A stretch of 64,000 bases of DNA, from the NCBI RefSeq assembly GCF_003205615.1, contig NZ_PYBV01000022.1, positions 51,722 through 115,721 of the forward strand. The letters are read 5' to 3'. This stretch comes from Micromonospora arborensis (lineage in GTDB: Bacteria > Actinomycetota > Actinomycetes > Mycobacteriales > Micromonosporaceae). Positions 50,534 to 59,205 of the stretch are shown here, piece by piece. Within the stretch, counting starts at the first letter, position 1. Every line of letters begins with the position of its first letter. The position numbers and the translations under genes were made by a program. The notes beneath the pieces were generated by a model. That model was not told the DNA's origin, ran no database searches, and saw only the letters and a list, made by a program, of their open reading frames with translations.

Positions 50534-51571
50534 ATGGAGATCGAGCAGGCACAGAAGCTGTGGCAGCCGGAGCCCGGCTGGCTGAACACCGCCTCCTACG
50601 GGTTGCCGCCCGAACCGGCGTGGACGGCGTTGCAGGCGGCCCTTGCGGCGTGGCGGGTCGGCAGCACGTCGTGGGAGGGCTGGGGCGAGTCGGTGCAGCG
50701 GTCCCGAGCCGCGTTCGCGGCGCTGATCGGGGTGCCGGCCGATGACGTGGCGGTCGGTGCGGCCGTGTCGCAGATCCTCGCGCCGGTCGCGGCGGCGCTG
50801 CCGGCCGGGGCGACGGTGGTGGTCCCCGAGGTCGAGTTCACCTCGAACCTGTTCCCCTGGCTGGCCCAGGAGGATCGTGGCGTCAAGGTCCGGACGGTGC
50901 CGCTGGACGCCCTCGTCGACGCGATCGACGCCGACACCGATGTGGTCGCGTTCAGCCTGGTGCAGTCCGCCGACGGGGCCGTCGGCGCGTACGACGAGAT
51001 CGTGGCCGCGGCCCGCGCGCACGACGCGTTGGTGGTGGTGGACGCGACCCAGGCCTGCGGGTGGCTGCCGTTCGACGGGAGCCGGGCCGACGTGGTGGCG
51101 GTCGGTGGCTACAAGTGGCTGATGAATCCGCGCGGCACCGCGTACGCCTATCTGGCCCCGGCGTTGCGCGAGCGGCTGCGCCCGGACGCCGCCGGCTGGT
51201 ACGCGGGCGGTGACCCGCACGCCTCCTACTACGGTCCGCCGCTGCGGCTGGCCGACGACGCCCGCCGGTTCGACATCTCACCGGCCTGGTTCAGCTGGGT
51301 CGGCGCGGCGCCCGCCCTGGAGTTGGTGGCGGAGATCGGGGTGCCGGCGATCCGGGCGCACGACGTGGCGCTCGCCAACCGGTTCCTGACCGGGCTGGGC
51401 CGGCCGCCGGGGGAGAGCGCCATCGTCACCGTGGACGTGCCCGGCGCGGAGGAACGGCTGGCGGCGGCCGGCATCCGGGCGGCCGTACGCGCCGGACGGG
51501 TCCGTGCCTCCTTCCACATCTACTCCACCGAGGCCGATGTGGACGCGGCCCTCACGGCGTTGACGGGGTGA
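50534..51571 (+). CDS. Class V PLP-dependent aminotransferase
   Basis: A 345-residue fold-type I enzyme of the class V (NifS/isopenicillin epimerase-like) group. The PLP-binding Lys is in VAVGGYKWLMNP, the Asp in VVVDATQACGWLPFDG, and substrate/phosphate residues in AVGAAVSQI and FSLVQSADGAVG. No rhodanese or desulfurase Cys loop is seen, so a cysteine desulfurase role is unlikely. Substrate unknown. It ends 6 bases from the convergent acyl-CoA dehydrogenase. Confidence 0.88.
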   Translation: MEIEQAQKLWQPEPGWLNTASYGLPPEPAWTALQAALAAWRVGSTSWEGWGESVQRSRAAFAALIGVPADDVAVGAAVSQILAPVAAALPAGATVVVPEVEFTSNLFPWLAQEDRGVKVRTVPLDALVDAIDADTDVVAFSLVQSADGAVGAYDEIVAAARAHDALVVVDATQACGWLPFDGSRADVVAVGGYKWLMNPRGTAYAYLAPALRERLRPDAAGWYAGGDPHASYYGPPLRLADDARRFDISPAWFSWVGAAPALELVAEIGVPAIRAHDVALANRFLTGLGRPPGESAIVTVDVPGAEERLAAAGIRAAVRAGRVRASFHIYSTEADVDAALTALTG

Positions 51572-51577
51572 CCCCGC

Positions 51578-52750
51578 TCAGGCCAGGTGACCGCCGATCT
51601 TCGTGTACCCGCGCAGCAGATCGCGGGAGATGATCAGCCGCTGCATCTCGTCGGTGCCCTCGAAGATCCGGTAGAGCCGGACCTGCCGGTACCAGCGTTC
51701 GATGGGCAGCTCACGGGTGTAGCCCATGCCGCCGTGGATCTGGAGCACCCGGTCGACCACGCGGTTGACCATCCCGGCGCCGTAGAGCTTGCCCATCGAC
51801 GAGGCGTGCCGGGGGTCCAGGCCCGCATCGACCGTCCACGCCGAGCGCAGCACCAGCCAGCGGGCCGCCTCCAGCTCCGTCTCCGAGTCGGCGATCATCC
51901 ACTGGATGGCCTGGTTGGTGCCGATCTTCGCGCCGAAGGTCTCCCGGGTGTTGGCGTAGTCGATCGCCATCTGCAGCACCCGCTCGGCGATGCCGATGGC
52001 GTGCGACGGGATGGTGTAACGGCCCTTGCCGATCCACTCCATGCCCAGCGTGAAGCCCTGCCCGATCTCGCCGAGGATGTTGCGGTGCGGCACGCGTACG
52101 CCGTCGAAGACGAGCGACGCCGGCCCGCCCTCGCCCATGGTCTGGATGAACTCCGAGCGCCAGCCCATCGCCCGGTCCACCAGGAACGCGGTGGCCCCAC
52201 CGTTGCGGGCGCCCTTCTCCCGGTCGGTGACCGCGACCACGATGGCGAAGTCGGCGTCGTGGCCGCCGGTGATGAAGGTCTTCTCGCCGTCGAGGACCCA
52301 GTCGTCGCCGTCGCGGCGGGCGGACAGCCGGATGTTCGCCGCGTCCGAGCCCGCGCCCGGCTCGGTGATGGCGAAGCAGGAGCGCCGCTCGCCCTCGATG
52401 GTCGGGATGAGGAACTCCCGCTTCTGCTCTTCGGTGGCGTGGAACAGGATGTTGTCCGCCTCCCCGCCGAAGCGGAACGGCACGAACGTGTGGCCCAACT
52501 CGGTCCAGATCAGCGACTGGAGCACCGCCGGCAGGTTCATCCCGCCGTACTCTTCCCCGGTGGCGAGGCCCCAGAAGCCGAACGTGCGCGCCTTGAGCTG
52601 CAGCTCGCGCAGTTCGGAGTGGTCGAGGCCCGGTTGGTGCGCCCGCTCCCGGCGGAGCACCTCCGCCTCCAGGGGCATCACCTCGCGGCGGATGAACGAT
52701 CGGACGGTGTCCCGCACCGCCCGCTCCTCGTCGGTCAGTGCAAAGTCCAC
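51578..52750 (-). CDS. Acyl-CoA dehydrogenase
   Basis: A 390-residue FAD enzyme that oxidises acyl-CoA at the alpha-beta position. Visible are the N-terminal VDFALTDEERAVRDTVRSFIRREV, the signature CFAITEPGAGSD, WVLDGEKTFITGG and the C-terminal QIHGGMGYTRELPIERWYRQVRLYRIFEGTDEMQR with a candidate catalytic Glu. GGAGG precedes the GTG at 52750. It is divergent from a TetR gene, and an operator lies in the shared promoter. Chain-length preference cannot be told. Confidence 0.94.
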   Translation of the reverse strand: MDFALTDEERAVRDTVRSFIRREVMPLEAEVLRRERAHQPGLDHSELRELQLKARTFGFWGLATGEEYGGMNLPAVLQSLIWTELGHTFVPFRFGGEADNILFHATEEQKREFLIPTIEGERRSCFAITEPGAGSDAANIRLSARRDGDDWVLDGEKTFITGGHDADFAIVVAVTDREKGARNGGATAFLVDRAMGWRSEFIQTMGEGGPASLVFDGVRVPHRNILGEIGQGFTLGMEWIGKGRYTIPSHAIGIAERVLQMAIDYANTRETFGAKIGTNQAIQWMIADSETELEAARWLVLRSAWTVDAGLDPRHASSMGKLYGAGMVNRVVDRVLQIHGGMGYTRELPIERWYRQVRLYRIFEGTDEMQRLIISRDLLRGYTKIGGHLA

Positions 52751-52787
52751 GGTGATCCTCCTGGCGTCGGCGCTGCCGGTCACCCTT

Positions 52788-52806
52788 AAACTAGCGGTGC
52801 AAGTTT
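52788..52806. promoter_or_regulatory. TetR operator between acyl-CoA dehydrogenase and tetR
   Basis: AAACTAGCGGTGCAAGTTT, an inverted repeat with 8-bp arms (one mismatch) and a 3-base centre, in the 97-base divergent promoter region. A second copy, 16 of 19 identical when read on the other strand, lies at 53510-53528. Confidence 0.65.
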
Positions 52807-52847
52807 TGTCGCGTCCAGACCGACGGCCGAGACCCGCGAGGAGCGCA

Positions 52848-53504
52848 GTGCCCCGACCCCGCCAGCCCCGGCTCACCCGGCAGCTGATCGTCGAGACCGC
52901 CACCGCGCTCATCGACGCCGAGGGCCTGCCCGCCTTCTCCACCCGGCGGCTCGCCGCCGAGCTGGGCGTGCGCGGGCCGTCGCTCTACAACCACTTCGCC
53001 ACCAAGGACGAGATCCTCGACGCGGTCGCCGACACGGTCACCGCCGCGGTCGACACCAGCGGCTTCGCCAGCCGGGACTGGGTCGCCGCACTTCGCGACT
53101 GGGCCTGGTCCTATCGGCGGGCGCTCACCGTGCACCCGAACATCGTGCCGTACCTGGCCCAGGGCCCGGGCCGGCGACCGGCCGCGCTGGCGATGGCCGA
53201 CGCGGTCTACGGCGGGCTGGTACGCGCCGGCTGGCCGCCCGCCCGGGCCACCCACATCGGCGCCGCGCTGCGCTACTTCGTGGCCGGGTCGGCGCTCGGC
53301 TCGTTCGCCCGCGGGTTCGTCGAGGACCCCGCGCTGTACGCGGCGCACTACCCGCACCTGCGTCAGGCGCACCGGCTCGTTGAGCACCAGCAGAGCGTGG
53401 ACGAGGGTGCCTTCGCCCTCGGCCTGGACGCCCTGCTGCACGGCCTGGCCGCCGAGTACACCCGCACCGTCGCCACGGTGGAAGCCGCCCGGCCCAACGG
53501 GTAG
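52848..53504 (+). CDS. TetR-family repressor of the acyl-CoA/aldehyde dehydrogenase group
   Basis: A 218-residue regulator. The N-terminal HTH has LIVETATALIDAEGLPAFSTRRLAAELGVRGPSLYNHFATKDEIL; the C-terminal ligand domain matches the TetR_C type with the RALTVHPNIVPYL helix. GAGGAG precedes the GTG at 52848. Its start region and the next gene each carry the AAACT-N9-AGTTT operator. It is followed by the aldehyde dehydrogenase after 104 bases. The ligand is probably an acyl or aldehyde intermediate (inference). Confidence 0.92.
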   Translation: MPRPRQPRLTRQLIVETATALIDAEGLPAFSTRRLAAELGVRGPSLYNHFATKDEILDAVADTVTAAVDTSGFASRDWVAALRDWAWSYRRALTVHPNIVPYLAQGPGRRPAALAMADAVYGGLVRAGWPPARATHIGAALRYFVAGSALGSFARGFVEDPALYAAHYPHLRQAHRLVEHQQSVDEGAFALGLDALLHGLAAEYTRTVATVEAARPNG

Positions 53505-53509
53505 CGTCC

Positions 53510-53528
53510 AAACTCCCAGCGCTAGTTT
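53510..53528. promoter_or_regulatory. Second TetR operator, upstream of the aldehyde dehydrogenase
   Basis: AAACTCCCAGCGCTAGTTT, with the same AAACT-N9-AGTTT layout as at 52788. It lies 80 bases before the aldehyde dehydrogenase ATG and 5 bases after the tetR stop. Confidence 0.6.
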
Positions 53529-53532
53529 CTTC

Positions 53533-53588
53533 GCCCACCGCGACCCCGTCGCCAGCGCCCACCGCGACCCCGTCGCCAGCGCCCATCG
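53533..53588 (+). repeat. Two and a third copies of a 24-bp direct repeat
   Basis: GCCCACCGCGACCCCGTCGC begins each full copy at 53533 and 53557; a third copy starts at 53581 and breaks off. It lies in the leader of the aldehyde dehydrogenase gene. No function is evident. Confidence 0.7.
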
Positions 53589-53608
53589 ACCACCCCCGAA
53601 GGGACGAC

Positions 53609-55063
53609 ATGGACCTCGCCGCTCCGCCGTCGCAGCTACCCGACGCCCTGCGCCTCCGGCGCCACCTGCACCTTGGCGGCGCGTGGACCTCTCCCGCCGA
53701 GGCCGATCTGATCGACGTGGAAAATCCGAGCACCGGCGAGCTGATCGGGCAGGTGCCAGCCGGGACCCCGGCCGATGTGGACCGCGCCGTGGCCGCGGCC
53801 CGCGCCGCGTTTCCCGGCTGGTCGGCCACCGCACCCGCCGAGCGCTCGGCCCACCTCGACCGGCTGCACACCGCGCTCGCCGCACGCGCCGACGACCTCG
53901 CTCGCACCATCGCCGCCGAGCAGGGCTCGCCGCTCAAGCTCGCCACCCGAGTGCAGGTCGGCCTGCCGTTGACCGTGCTGCGCGACCACGTCGCCCTCGC
54001 CGCCCGGCCACCGCTGGACGAGACCATCGGCAACTCCCTCGTCGTGCGCGAGCCGGTCGGCGTGGTCGGCGCGATCACCCCGTGGAACTACCCGCTGCAC
54101 CAGGTGCTGGCGAAGCTGGCGCCCGCCCTGGCCGCCGGTTGCACGGTGGTGCTCAAACCCAGCGAGTTGACCCCGTTGACCGCGTACCTGCTCTTCGACG
54201 CGGTCACCGAGGCCGGGCTGCCGCCGGGCGTGCTCAACCTGGTCCCCGGGACCGGGCCGGTGGTGGGCGAGGCCCTGGCCGGGCACCCCGACGTCGACCT
54301 GGTCTCGTTCACCGGCTCCACCGCCACCGGCACCCGGATCATGCGGCTCGCCGCCGACCGGATCGCCCGGGTCGCGCTGGAACTGGGCGGCAAGTCCGCA
54401 AACGTGATCCTCCCCGACGCCGACCTGGCCACCGCGGTCAAGGTGGGCGTCGGCAACGCCCTGCTCAACTCCGGTCAGACCTGCACCGCGTGGACCCGGA
54501 TGCTGGTGCACCGCGACCGGTATGACGAAGCGCTCGACCTGATCGCCACGGCCATTGCCGGGTACCGGCTCGGCGACCCGTTCGACCCCACCACCCGGCT
54601 CGGCCCGCTGGTCTCCGCCACCCAGGCCGAACGCGTACGCGGCCACATCGACCGGGCACTGGCCGACGGTGCCCGGCTGGTCGCCGGTGGTCCCGACGCC
54701 CCGGTGCCGGCCCACGGGCATTTCGTCGCCCCGACCGTCTTCGCCGACGTGCACCCCGACAGCGCGCTCGCCCAGGAGGAGGTCTTCGGCCCGGTGCTCG
54801 CCGTCCTCCCGTTCGACGACACCGACGAGGCGGTCACCATCGCCAACAACTCGAAGTACGGGCTGGCCGGCGCGGTCTGGTCCGCCGACACCGACGCGGC
54901 GCTCGCGGTGGCCCGGCGGCTGCGCACCGGCGCGGTCGACATCAACGGCGCACCGTTCAACCCGCTCGCCCCGTTCGGCGGTTACAAGCAGTCCGGCCTG
55001 GGCCGGGAGTTGGGCGTGCACGGGCTCGCCGAGTTCTGCGAGCTGAAGGCGATCCAGCGATGA
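53609..55063 (+). CDS. NAD(P)-dependent aldehyde dehydrogenase
   Basis: A 484-residue soluble enzyme. Seen are GVVGAITPWNYPLHQ (N167-type Asn), the GSTATGTRI nucleotide loop, ELGGKSANVI with Glu, the catalytic Cys in NSGQTCTAWTR and QEEVFGPVLAVLPF. It oxidises an aldehyde to the acid. Its stop overlaps the alcohol dehydrogenase ATG (ATGA), so the two should work in series (alcohol to aldehyde to acid). Both may be under the upstream TetR. Confidence 0.95.
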   Translation: MDLAAPPSQLPDALRLRRHLHLGGAWTSPAEADLIDVENPSTGELIGQVPAGTPADVDRAVAAARAAFPGWSATAPAERSAHLDRLHTALAARADDLARTIAAEQGSPLKLATRVQVGLPLTVLRDHVALAARPPLDETIGNSLVVREPVGVVGAITPWNYPLHQVLAKLAPALAAGCTVVLKPSELTPLTAYLLFDAVTEAGLPPGVLNLVPGTGPVVGEALAGHPDVDLVSFTGSTATGTRIMRLAADRIARVALELGGKSANVILPDADLATAVKVGVGNALLNSGQTCTAWTRMLVHRDRYDEALDLIATAIAGYRLGDPFDPTTRLGPLVSATQAERVRGHIDRALADGARLVAGGPDAPVPAHGHFVAPTVFADVHPDSALAQEEVFGPVLAVLPFDDTDEAVTIANNSKYGLAGAVWSADTDAALAVARRLRTGAVDINGAPFNPLAPFGGYKQSGLGRELGVHGLAEFCELKAIQR

Positions 55064-56202
55064 CCGGCACCGAGCTGACCTCGACCGGGTCGGCGGGCGG
55101 CACCGAGTCGGCGTCCGCGCCGGTCACCGTCCGTGCGCTCGTCGCGCGCTCCTCCGGTGCTGAGCTGCGGGTCGAGCGGGTACGCCTGCCCGCGCCCGGC
55201 CCCGGCGAGGTGCGGGTGACGATCACGGCGGCCGGCGTCTGCCACTCCGACCTGTCGATGGTCAACGGCACTCTCGCCGCGAGGTTCCCGCTGGTGCTCG
55301 GGCATGAGGCGACCGGAGTGGTGGCCGAGGTCGGGCCGGGCAGCCGGCTGACGGTCGGCACGCCGGTGGTGCTCAACTGGGCGCCGGCCTGTCGGTCCTG
55401 CTGGTGGTGCCGGCGCGGCGAGCCGTGGCTCTGCGCCGACACCAGCGCGCCGACCGTGCCGCGCGGCGAGACCGACGACGGTGTCCCGTTGCATCTGACC
55501 CTCGGCCTCGGCGCGCTCGCCGAGGCGGTGGTGGTGCCCGAGCGCGCCGTCATCCCGATCCCCGCCGGGCTGCCGCCCGAGCAGGCCGCACTGCTCGGCT
55601 GCGCGGTGCTCACCGGCGTCGGCGCGGTCCGCAACACCGCCCGGGTGGCGCCGGGCGAGTCGGTAGCGGTCGTCGGGCTCGGTGGGGTCGGGCTCGCCGT
55701 GCTCAGCGCGGCCCGCCGCGCCGGCGCCACGACGATCCTGGCCATCGACGTCGCCGAGGCCAAACGGGACCTGGCGCTCGCCGCCGGGGCCACCGACTTC
55801 CTGCTCTCCGACGACCGGCTCTCCAAGGAGGTACGGGCGCGCACCGAGAGCCGCGGTGTCGACCACGCCTTCGAGTGCGTCGGCCGGGCCGCCACCATCC
55901 GCGCTGCCTGGCGGCTCACCCGGCGCGGGGGAGCGGTGACCGTGGTCGGCATGGGCGCCAAGGACGACATGGTCAGCCTCGGCGCGCTGGACATCTTCCA
56001 CTCCGCCCGTACGCTGCGCTCCTCGGTGTACGGCTCGTCCGACCCGGACCGGGAGGTGCCGGTGCTGGCCGCCGAGCTTGCCGCAGGTGCACTGGACCTG
56101 CGGGTGCTGGTCAGCGGCACGATTGGGCTGGAGGAAGCGCCCACGGCGTTCGAGCGGCTCGCCCGGGGCGAGGGCGCTCGTTGGGTGGTCACCCTGAACT
56201 GA
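55060..56202 (+). CDS. Zinc-dependent alcohol dehydrogenase (MDR family)
   Basis: A 380-residue NAD-linked enzyme. The catalytic Zn Cys is in AAGVCHSDLSM and His in LVLGHEATG; the structural Zn site is C-x2-C-x2-C-x7-C (CRSCWWCRRGEPWLC); the Rossmann glycines are VVGLGGVGLAVL. The ATG overlaps the aldehyde dehydrogenase stop. It resembles class III-like alcohol dehydrogenases, but no substrate is implied by sequence. Confidence 0.93.
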   Translation: MTGTELTSTGSAGGTESASAPVTVRALVARSSGAELRVERVRLPAPGPGEVRVTITAAGVCHSDLSMVNGTLAARFPLVLGHEATGVVAEVGPGSRLTVGTPVVLNWAPACRSCWWCRRGEPWLCADTSAPTVPRGETDDGVPLHLTLGLGALAEAVVVPERAVIPIPAGLPPEQAALLGCAVLTGVGAVRNTARVAPGESVAVVGLGGVGLAVLSAARRAGATTILAIDVAEAKRDLALAAGATDFLLSDDRLSKEVRARTESRGVDHAFECVGRAATIRAAWRLTRRGGAVTVVGMGAKDDMVSLGALDIFHSARTLRSSVYGSSDPDREVPVLAAELAAGALDLRVLVSGTIGLEEAPTAFERLARGEGARWVVTLN

Positions 56203-56291
56203 CGCGGGCAGCGCGCCTTGCTCGGCTGCGCGGCGGGCGCGGCGAAGGGCGCTCGCCATCCGCTTTGGCTGCCTGCCATGTCGATGTGCTG

Positions 56292-56343
56292 GTGAGCGGT
56301 ATACCTCAGAGGTATGAATATGACTCTGAGGTATACCGCTCAC
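56292..56343. repeat. 52-bp palindromic element, copy 2
   Basis: 20-bp perfect arms (GTGAGCGGTATACCTCAGAG and its complement) around a 12-base centre. It is homologous to 50309-50360 and lies 90 bases after the alcohol dehydrogenase. It could work as a terminator, a protein-binding site or a mobile palindrome. Confidence 0.85.
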
Positions 56344-56420
56344 TACCGCATCCGCCCTTTATGGAGGTGACCGAAGGTCACCGCCGGCTGCGTCCACAGC
56401 CCGGGCCGGGAGATGTCCAC

Positions 56421-56480
56421 CAACCACGTGGTTGACAGGGCGTCACACAGATGCTGAACTATCAACCAACCGCTTGGTTG
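56421..56480 (+). promoter_or_regulatory. Self-regulated TetR promoter with two operators
   Basis: Palindrome CAACCACGTGGTTG (56421-56434) overlaps the -35 box TTGACA (56432-56437). After a 17-base spacer comes TGAACT (56455-56460), and CAACCAACCGCTTGGTTG (56463-56480) covers the predicted start. Both operators share CAACCA/TGGTTG ends. Confidence 0.7.
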
Positions 56481-56495
56481 AGGAATGGCTTGAGG

Positions 56496-57059
56496 ATGAC
56501 TGAACAGCTCGACCGCCGGCAGGCCCTGGTCCACGCGGCCTTCTCGGCGATCGCCGAGCACGGCTTTGAGGGGTTCCGGCTACGACCGATCGCTGCCGCG
56601 GCAGGCATCGACCACTCGACGCTGCACCACTATTTCCGGACCAAGGCGGACCTGATCGCCGCGGTGCTCGAGCACGTGACCAGCCAATTCGAGGCGACGA
56701 TGCACAACGACCTGGAACCCGCCGCCCGGTTGCGGCAACACCTCAACGAGATCGCCACCGCCGTCGTGGTACGGCCCGAGTTGTTCGTCGTGCTCGATGA
56801 GCTCGATCTTCGCGCTCGGCGGGACAAGTCCACCGAGGTCGACATCGACCACGACGAACAGGGGTGGCGGGACGCGCTTGCGGCGATCTTCAACGAAGGC
56901 ATCGAGCAACACGTCTGGTCGATGAACCTCAACGTCGCTGCCAGCGTCGAGCTGGTGATCGCCACCGTCAAAGGCATTCGCCTCCGTCCGGACAAGGCCG
57001 AGTCGGTCGTCAACCAACTGTGCGACCTCTTCTCACCGGAAAGGCTCACTCATGCTTGA
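56496..57059 (+). CDS. TetR-family regulator
   Basis: A 187-residue regulator with HTH ALVHAAFSAIAEHGFEGFRLRPIAAAAGIDHSTLHHYFRTKADLI and an acidic C-terminal ligand domain. The ATG at 56496 is preferred over one at 56451, because the latter would place the second operator inside the coding sequence and upstream of the likely transcription start. It overlaps the FAD monooxygenase gene by 8 bases, so that enzyme is the presumed target. Confidence 0.9.
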   Translation: MTEQLDRRQALVHAAFSAIAEHGFEGFRLRPIAAAAGIDHSTLHHYFRTKADLIAAVLEHVTSQFEATMHNDLEPAARLRQHLNEIATAVVVRPELFVVLDELDLRARRDKSTEVDIDHDEQGWRDALAAIFNEGIEQHVWSMNLNVAASVELVIATVKGIRLRPDKAESVVNQLCDLFSPERLTHA

Positions 57060-58332
57060 CGTACTCATCGTCGGCGGTGGCATCGGCGGCCTCGCGCTCG
57101 CCCAGGGGCTCCGTAAGAACGGCATCAACGCCGCCGTGTACGAGCGTGACCGGCGCCGCGACGACCGGGTCGACCGGTACCGGCTGGCGATCAACCCGGC
57201 GGGCAGTCGGTCGCTGCGTGCCTGCCTGCCCGACCCACAGTGGCAGGCGTTCACGGACACCGTGGGCCGCCCCGGCGGCGGCTTCGGCTTCCTGGGCACC
57301 GACCTGCGCACGCTGGTCCTCGTCGAGGACGCGCTCATGTATCCCGACGACCCCGACCCCGCCGAACGGGCCTACCCGGTCGATCGTCACACGCTGCGCG
57401 GCGTTCTCCTCGACGGACTCGACGACACCGTCCACTACGACAAGACCTTCGAACGCTACGAGCTCACCGCCGACGGTCGCCCCACCGCGCACTTCGCCGA
57501 TGGAACGTCCGCCACCTGCGACGTCCTGGTCGGCGCCGACGGGATCAACTCCCGGGTGCGCGCGCAGTACCTGCCGACCGCCACGCAGCGGGACACCGGT
57601 GCGGTGGGCGTCGGGCTCAAGTTGCCGCTGAACGACGACACTCGCGCCTGGCTACCCGCCCGGCTGGCCGAAGGCATGAACCTCGTCCTGACCGGTGCGC
57701 CGCACTTCCTGTTCACCTCCGTGTTCGAACGCCAGAAGGCGGTAGGGGACGACTATGTGCTGTGCGCGTTCGTCGCCCGTAACGAACTGTTCCCCTCGCG
57801 TCCGGAGCGCCTCGACGGCGCACAGTTGAAGGCCTACATCGCCAGGCTGATCACGGAGTGGCACCCCGCGCTACGCCGACTGATCGACGAGTGCCCACCA
57901 GGCGACGTGAGCGTGTTCCCGTTCCAGGCGTCCGACCGTCCTGCGCCCTGGGCGCCCTCCCGGGTCACCGTGCTCGGCGACGCGGTGCACGGCATGCCGC
58001 CGGCCGGCGGTAACGGCGCCAACACCGCACTGCGCGACGCCGCCCTGCTCACCCGTCAGTTGTCTCTGGCCGGCACCGGTCACCTGCCGCTGCTGGACGC
58101 CATCGGCGAATACGAGACCGAGATGCGCGAGTACGGCTTCGAAGCCGTCGACCTGGCCCTGCGGACCCTCCAGCAGGGCATGATGAGCAACCCGGTGAAC
58201 GTGGGCTTGACCCGTGGCTGGTTCAGCCTCTGTGACATCGTGTCACCGCTGCGCCGGATGACCTTCGGCCCGAGCTGGGCCAAGATCAGTGCTCCCCGCC
58301 GCTGGGAGCGGGCCGCCACCCTGACGAGCTGA
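57052..58332 (+). CDS. FAD-dependent aromatic-type monooxygenase
   Basis: A 426-residue PHBH-like flavoprotein. FAD is bound by GGGIGGLALAQGL (7-20); the DG motif is CDVLVGADGINSRVR and the GD motif is VTVLGDAVHGMPPAGGNGANTALRDAALL. Such enzymes hydroxylate aromatic or related rings using NAD(P)H. The ATG overlaps the tetR end by 8 bases. Substrate unknown. Confidence 0.93.
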   Translation: MLDVLIVGGGIGGLALAQGLRKNGINAAVYERDRRRDDRVDRYRLAINPAGSRSLRACLPDPQWQAFTDTVGRPGGGFGFLGTDLRTLVLVEDALMYPDDPDPAERAYPVDRHTLRGVLLDGLDDTVHYDKTFERYELTADGRPTAHFADGTSATCDVLVGADGINSRVRAQYLPTATQRDTGAVGVGLKLPLNDDTRAWLPARLAEGMNLVLTGAPHFLFTSVFERQKAVGDDYVLCAFVARNELFPSRPERLDGAQLKAYIARLITEWHPALRRLIDECPPGDVSVFPFQASDRPAPWAPSRVTVLGDAVHGMPPAGGNGANTALRDAALLTRQLSLAGTGHLPLLDAIGEYETEMREYGFEAVDLALRTLQQGMMSNPVNVGLTRGWFSLCDIVSPLRRMTFGPSWAKISAPRRWERAATLTS

Positions 58333-58347
58333 TCCGCTCAGCGTCGG

Positions 58348-59205
58348 TCACTTGCCGGTGACGATGCCCGGGTTGATGCAGAGCCCCGGGTTGGCGCCGT
58401 TCTTCTCCGCGATCTCCAGACAGCGGGTCACCTTGTCGACCTTCGCGTTGGTCTCGGTGATCTGCTTGGAGATCTCGGCGTTCTTACGGTCCTGCTCCAG
58501 GTTGCGGGTCTGCGCCAGCTTGTCCTGGAACGCCTTGATGTTGCCCTCGGTCTTGTCGTCGTGGTTCACCCGGGTGATGGTCACCGAGAGGATGTCCACG
58601 TCGGTGGTGAGACGCGTCTCCGCGCTGGTCTTGATGTTCGCCGCGAACGGCTTCAGGTCGACGTTGAGGTCACCGGTCTGGGCGTCGATCTTCTCCAGCG
58701 GGTTGTACGCGGCGAAGGCGTCGTTGACCGCGCTGTCGAGCTGCACGCCCACCCGCTGGCCCCGGAAACTGTCGAAGTCACCCTTGTAGTCCATGAACTG
58801 CTTCGGCGCGTTCTCCGGCTTGACCTGCCACTCGATGAGCACCTCGACGCAGGCGTCGGCGAGCGTGCCGGTGCGGACCCGTACGCAGTTGTTGCCGCCG
58901 ATGTGGTCGTACTTCTGCCGGCCCGCGTCCCACTCGCCGACCTTCTGCCAGGGCGCCACCCACTTCAGGCCCGAGCCGGTCACCTCGCCGGTGGGCTTGC
59001 CGAAGCTGGTCACGATGCCGACCGAGCGGATGGGCACCGAGTGGGCGCTGGAGACGACGCCGACCAGCACGGTGAGCGCGAGAAAGGCGAGCGCCGCGAG
59101 GGCGGCCATCCGCTTCAGCGGCCGCGCGGGGGCGACGAGGGCCAGGACGGCGCTGACCGCCAGGGCGACGGCGAAGACGATCGCCATGGTGAAGCCGACG
59201 GGCAT
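58348..59205 (-). CDS. SPFH/band 7 domain membrane protein (prohibitin-like)
   Basis: A 285-residue protein. Two N-terminal membrane helices (about 5-28 and 33-52) are followed by the SPFH domain (IRSVGIVTSFGKPTGEVTGSGLKWVAPWQ, then FRGQRVGVQLDSAVNDAFAAYN) and a C-terminal coiled-coil (KTEGNIKAFQDKLAQTRNLEQDRKNAE). It ends with a Cys-containing tail (LCINPGIVTGK). Such proteins form membrane scaffolds. The start ATG 59205 has AAAGG about 12 bases upstream. It ends 15 bases from the convergent FAD enzyme. Confidence 0.85.
   Translation of the reverse strand: MPVGFTMAIVFAVALAVSAVLALVAPARPLKRMAALAALAFLALTVLVGVVSSAHSVPIRSVGIVTSFGKPTGEVTGSGLKWVAPWQKVGEWDAGRQKYDHIGGNNCVRVRTGTLADACVEVLIEWQVKPENAPKQFMDYKGDFDSFRGQRVGVQLDSAVNDAFAAYNPLEKIDAQTGDLNVDLKPFAANIKTSAETRLTTDVDILSVTITRVNHDDKTEGNIKAFQDKLAQTRNLEQDRKNAEISKQITETNAKVDKVTRCLEIAEKNGANPGLCINPGIVTGK

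Noticed and set aside
56451..56495. Alternative ATG of the TetR gene at 56451
   Set aside because: It would put the predicted -10 box and second operator inside the coding sequence.
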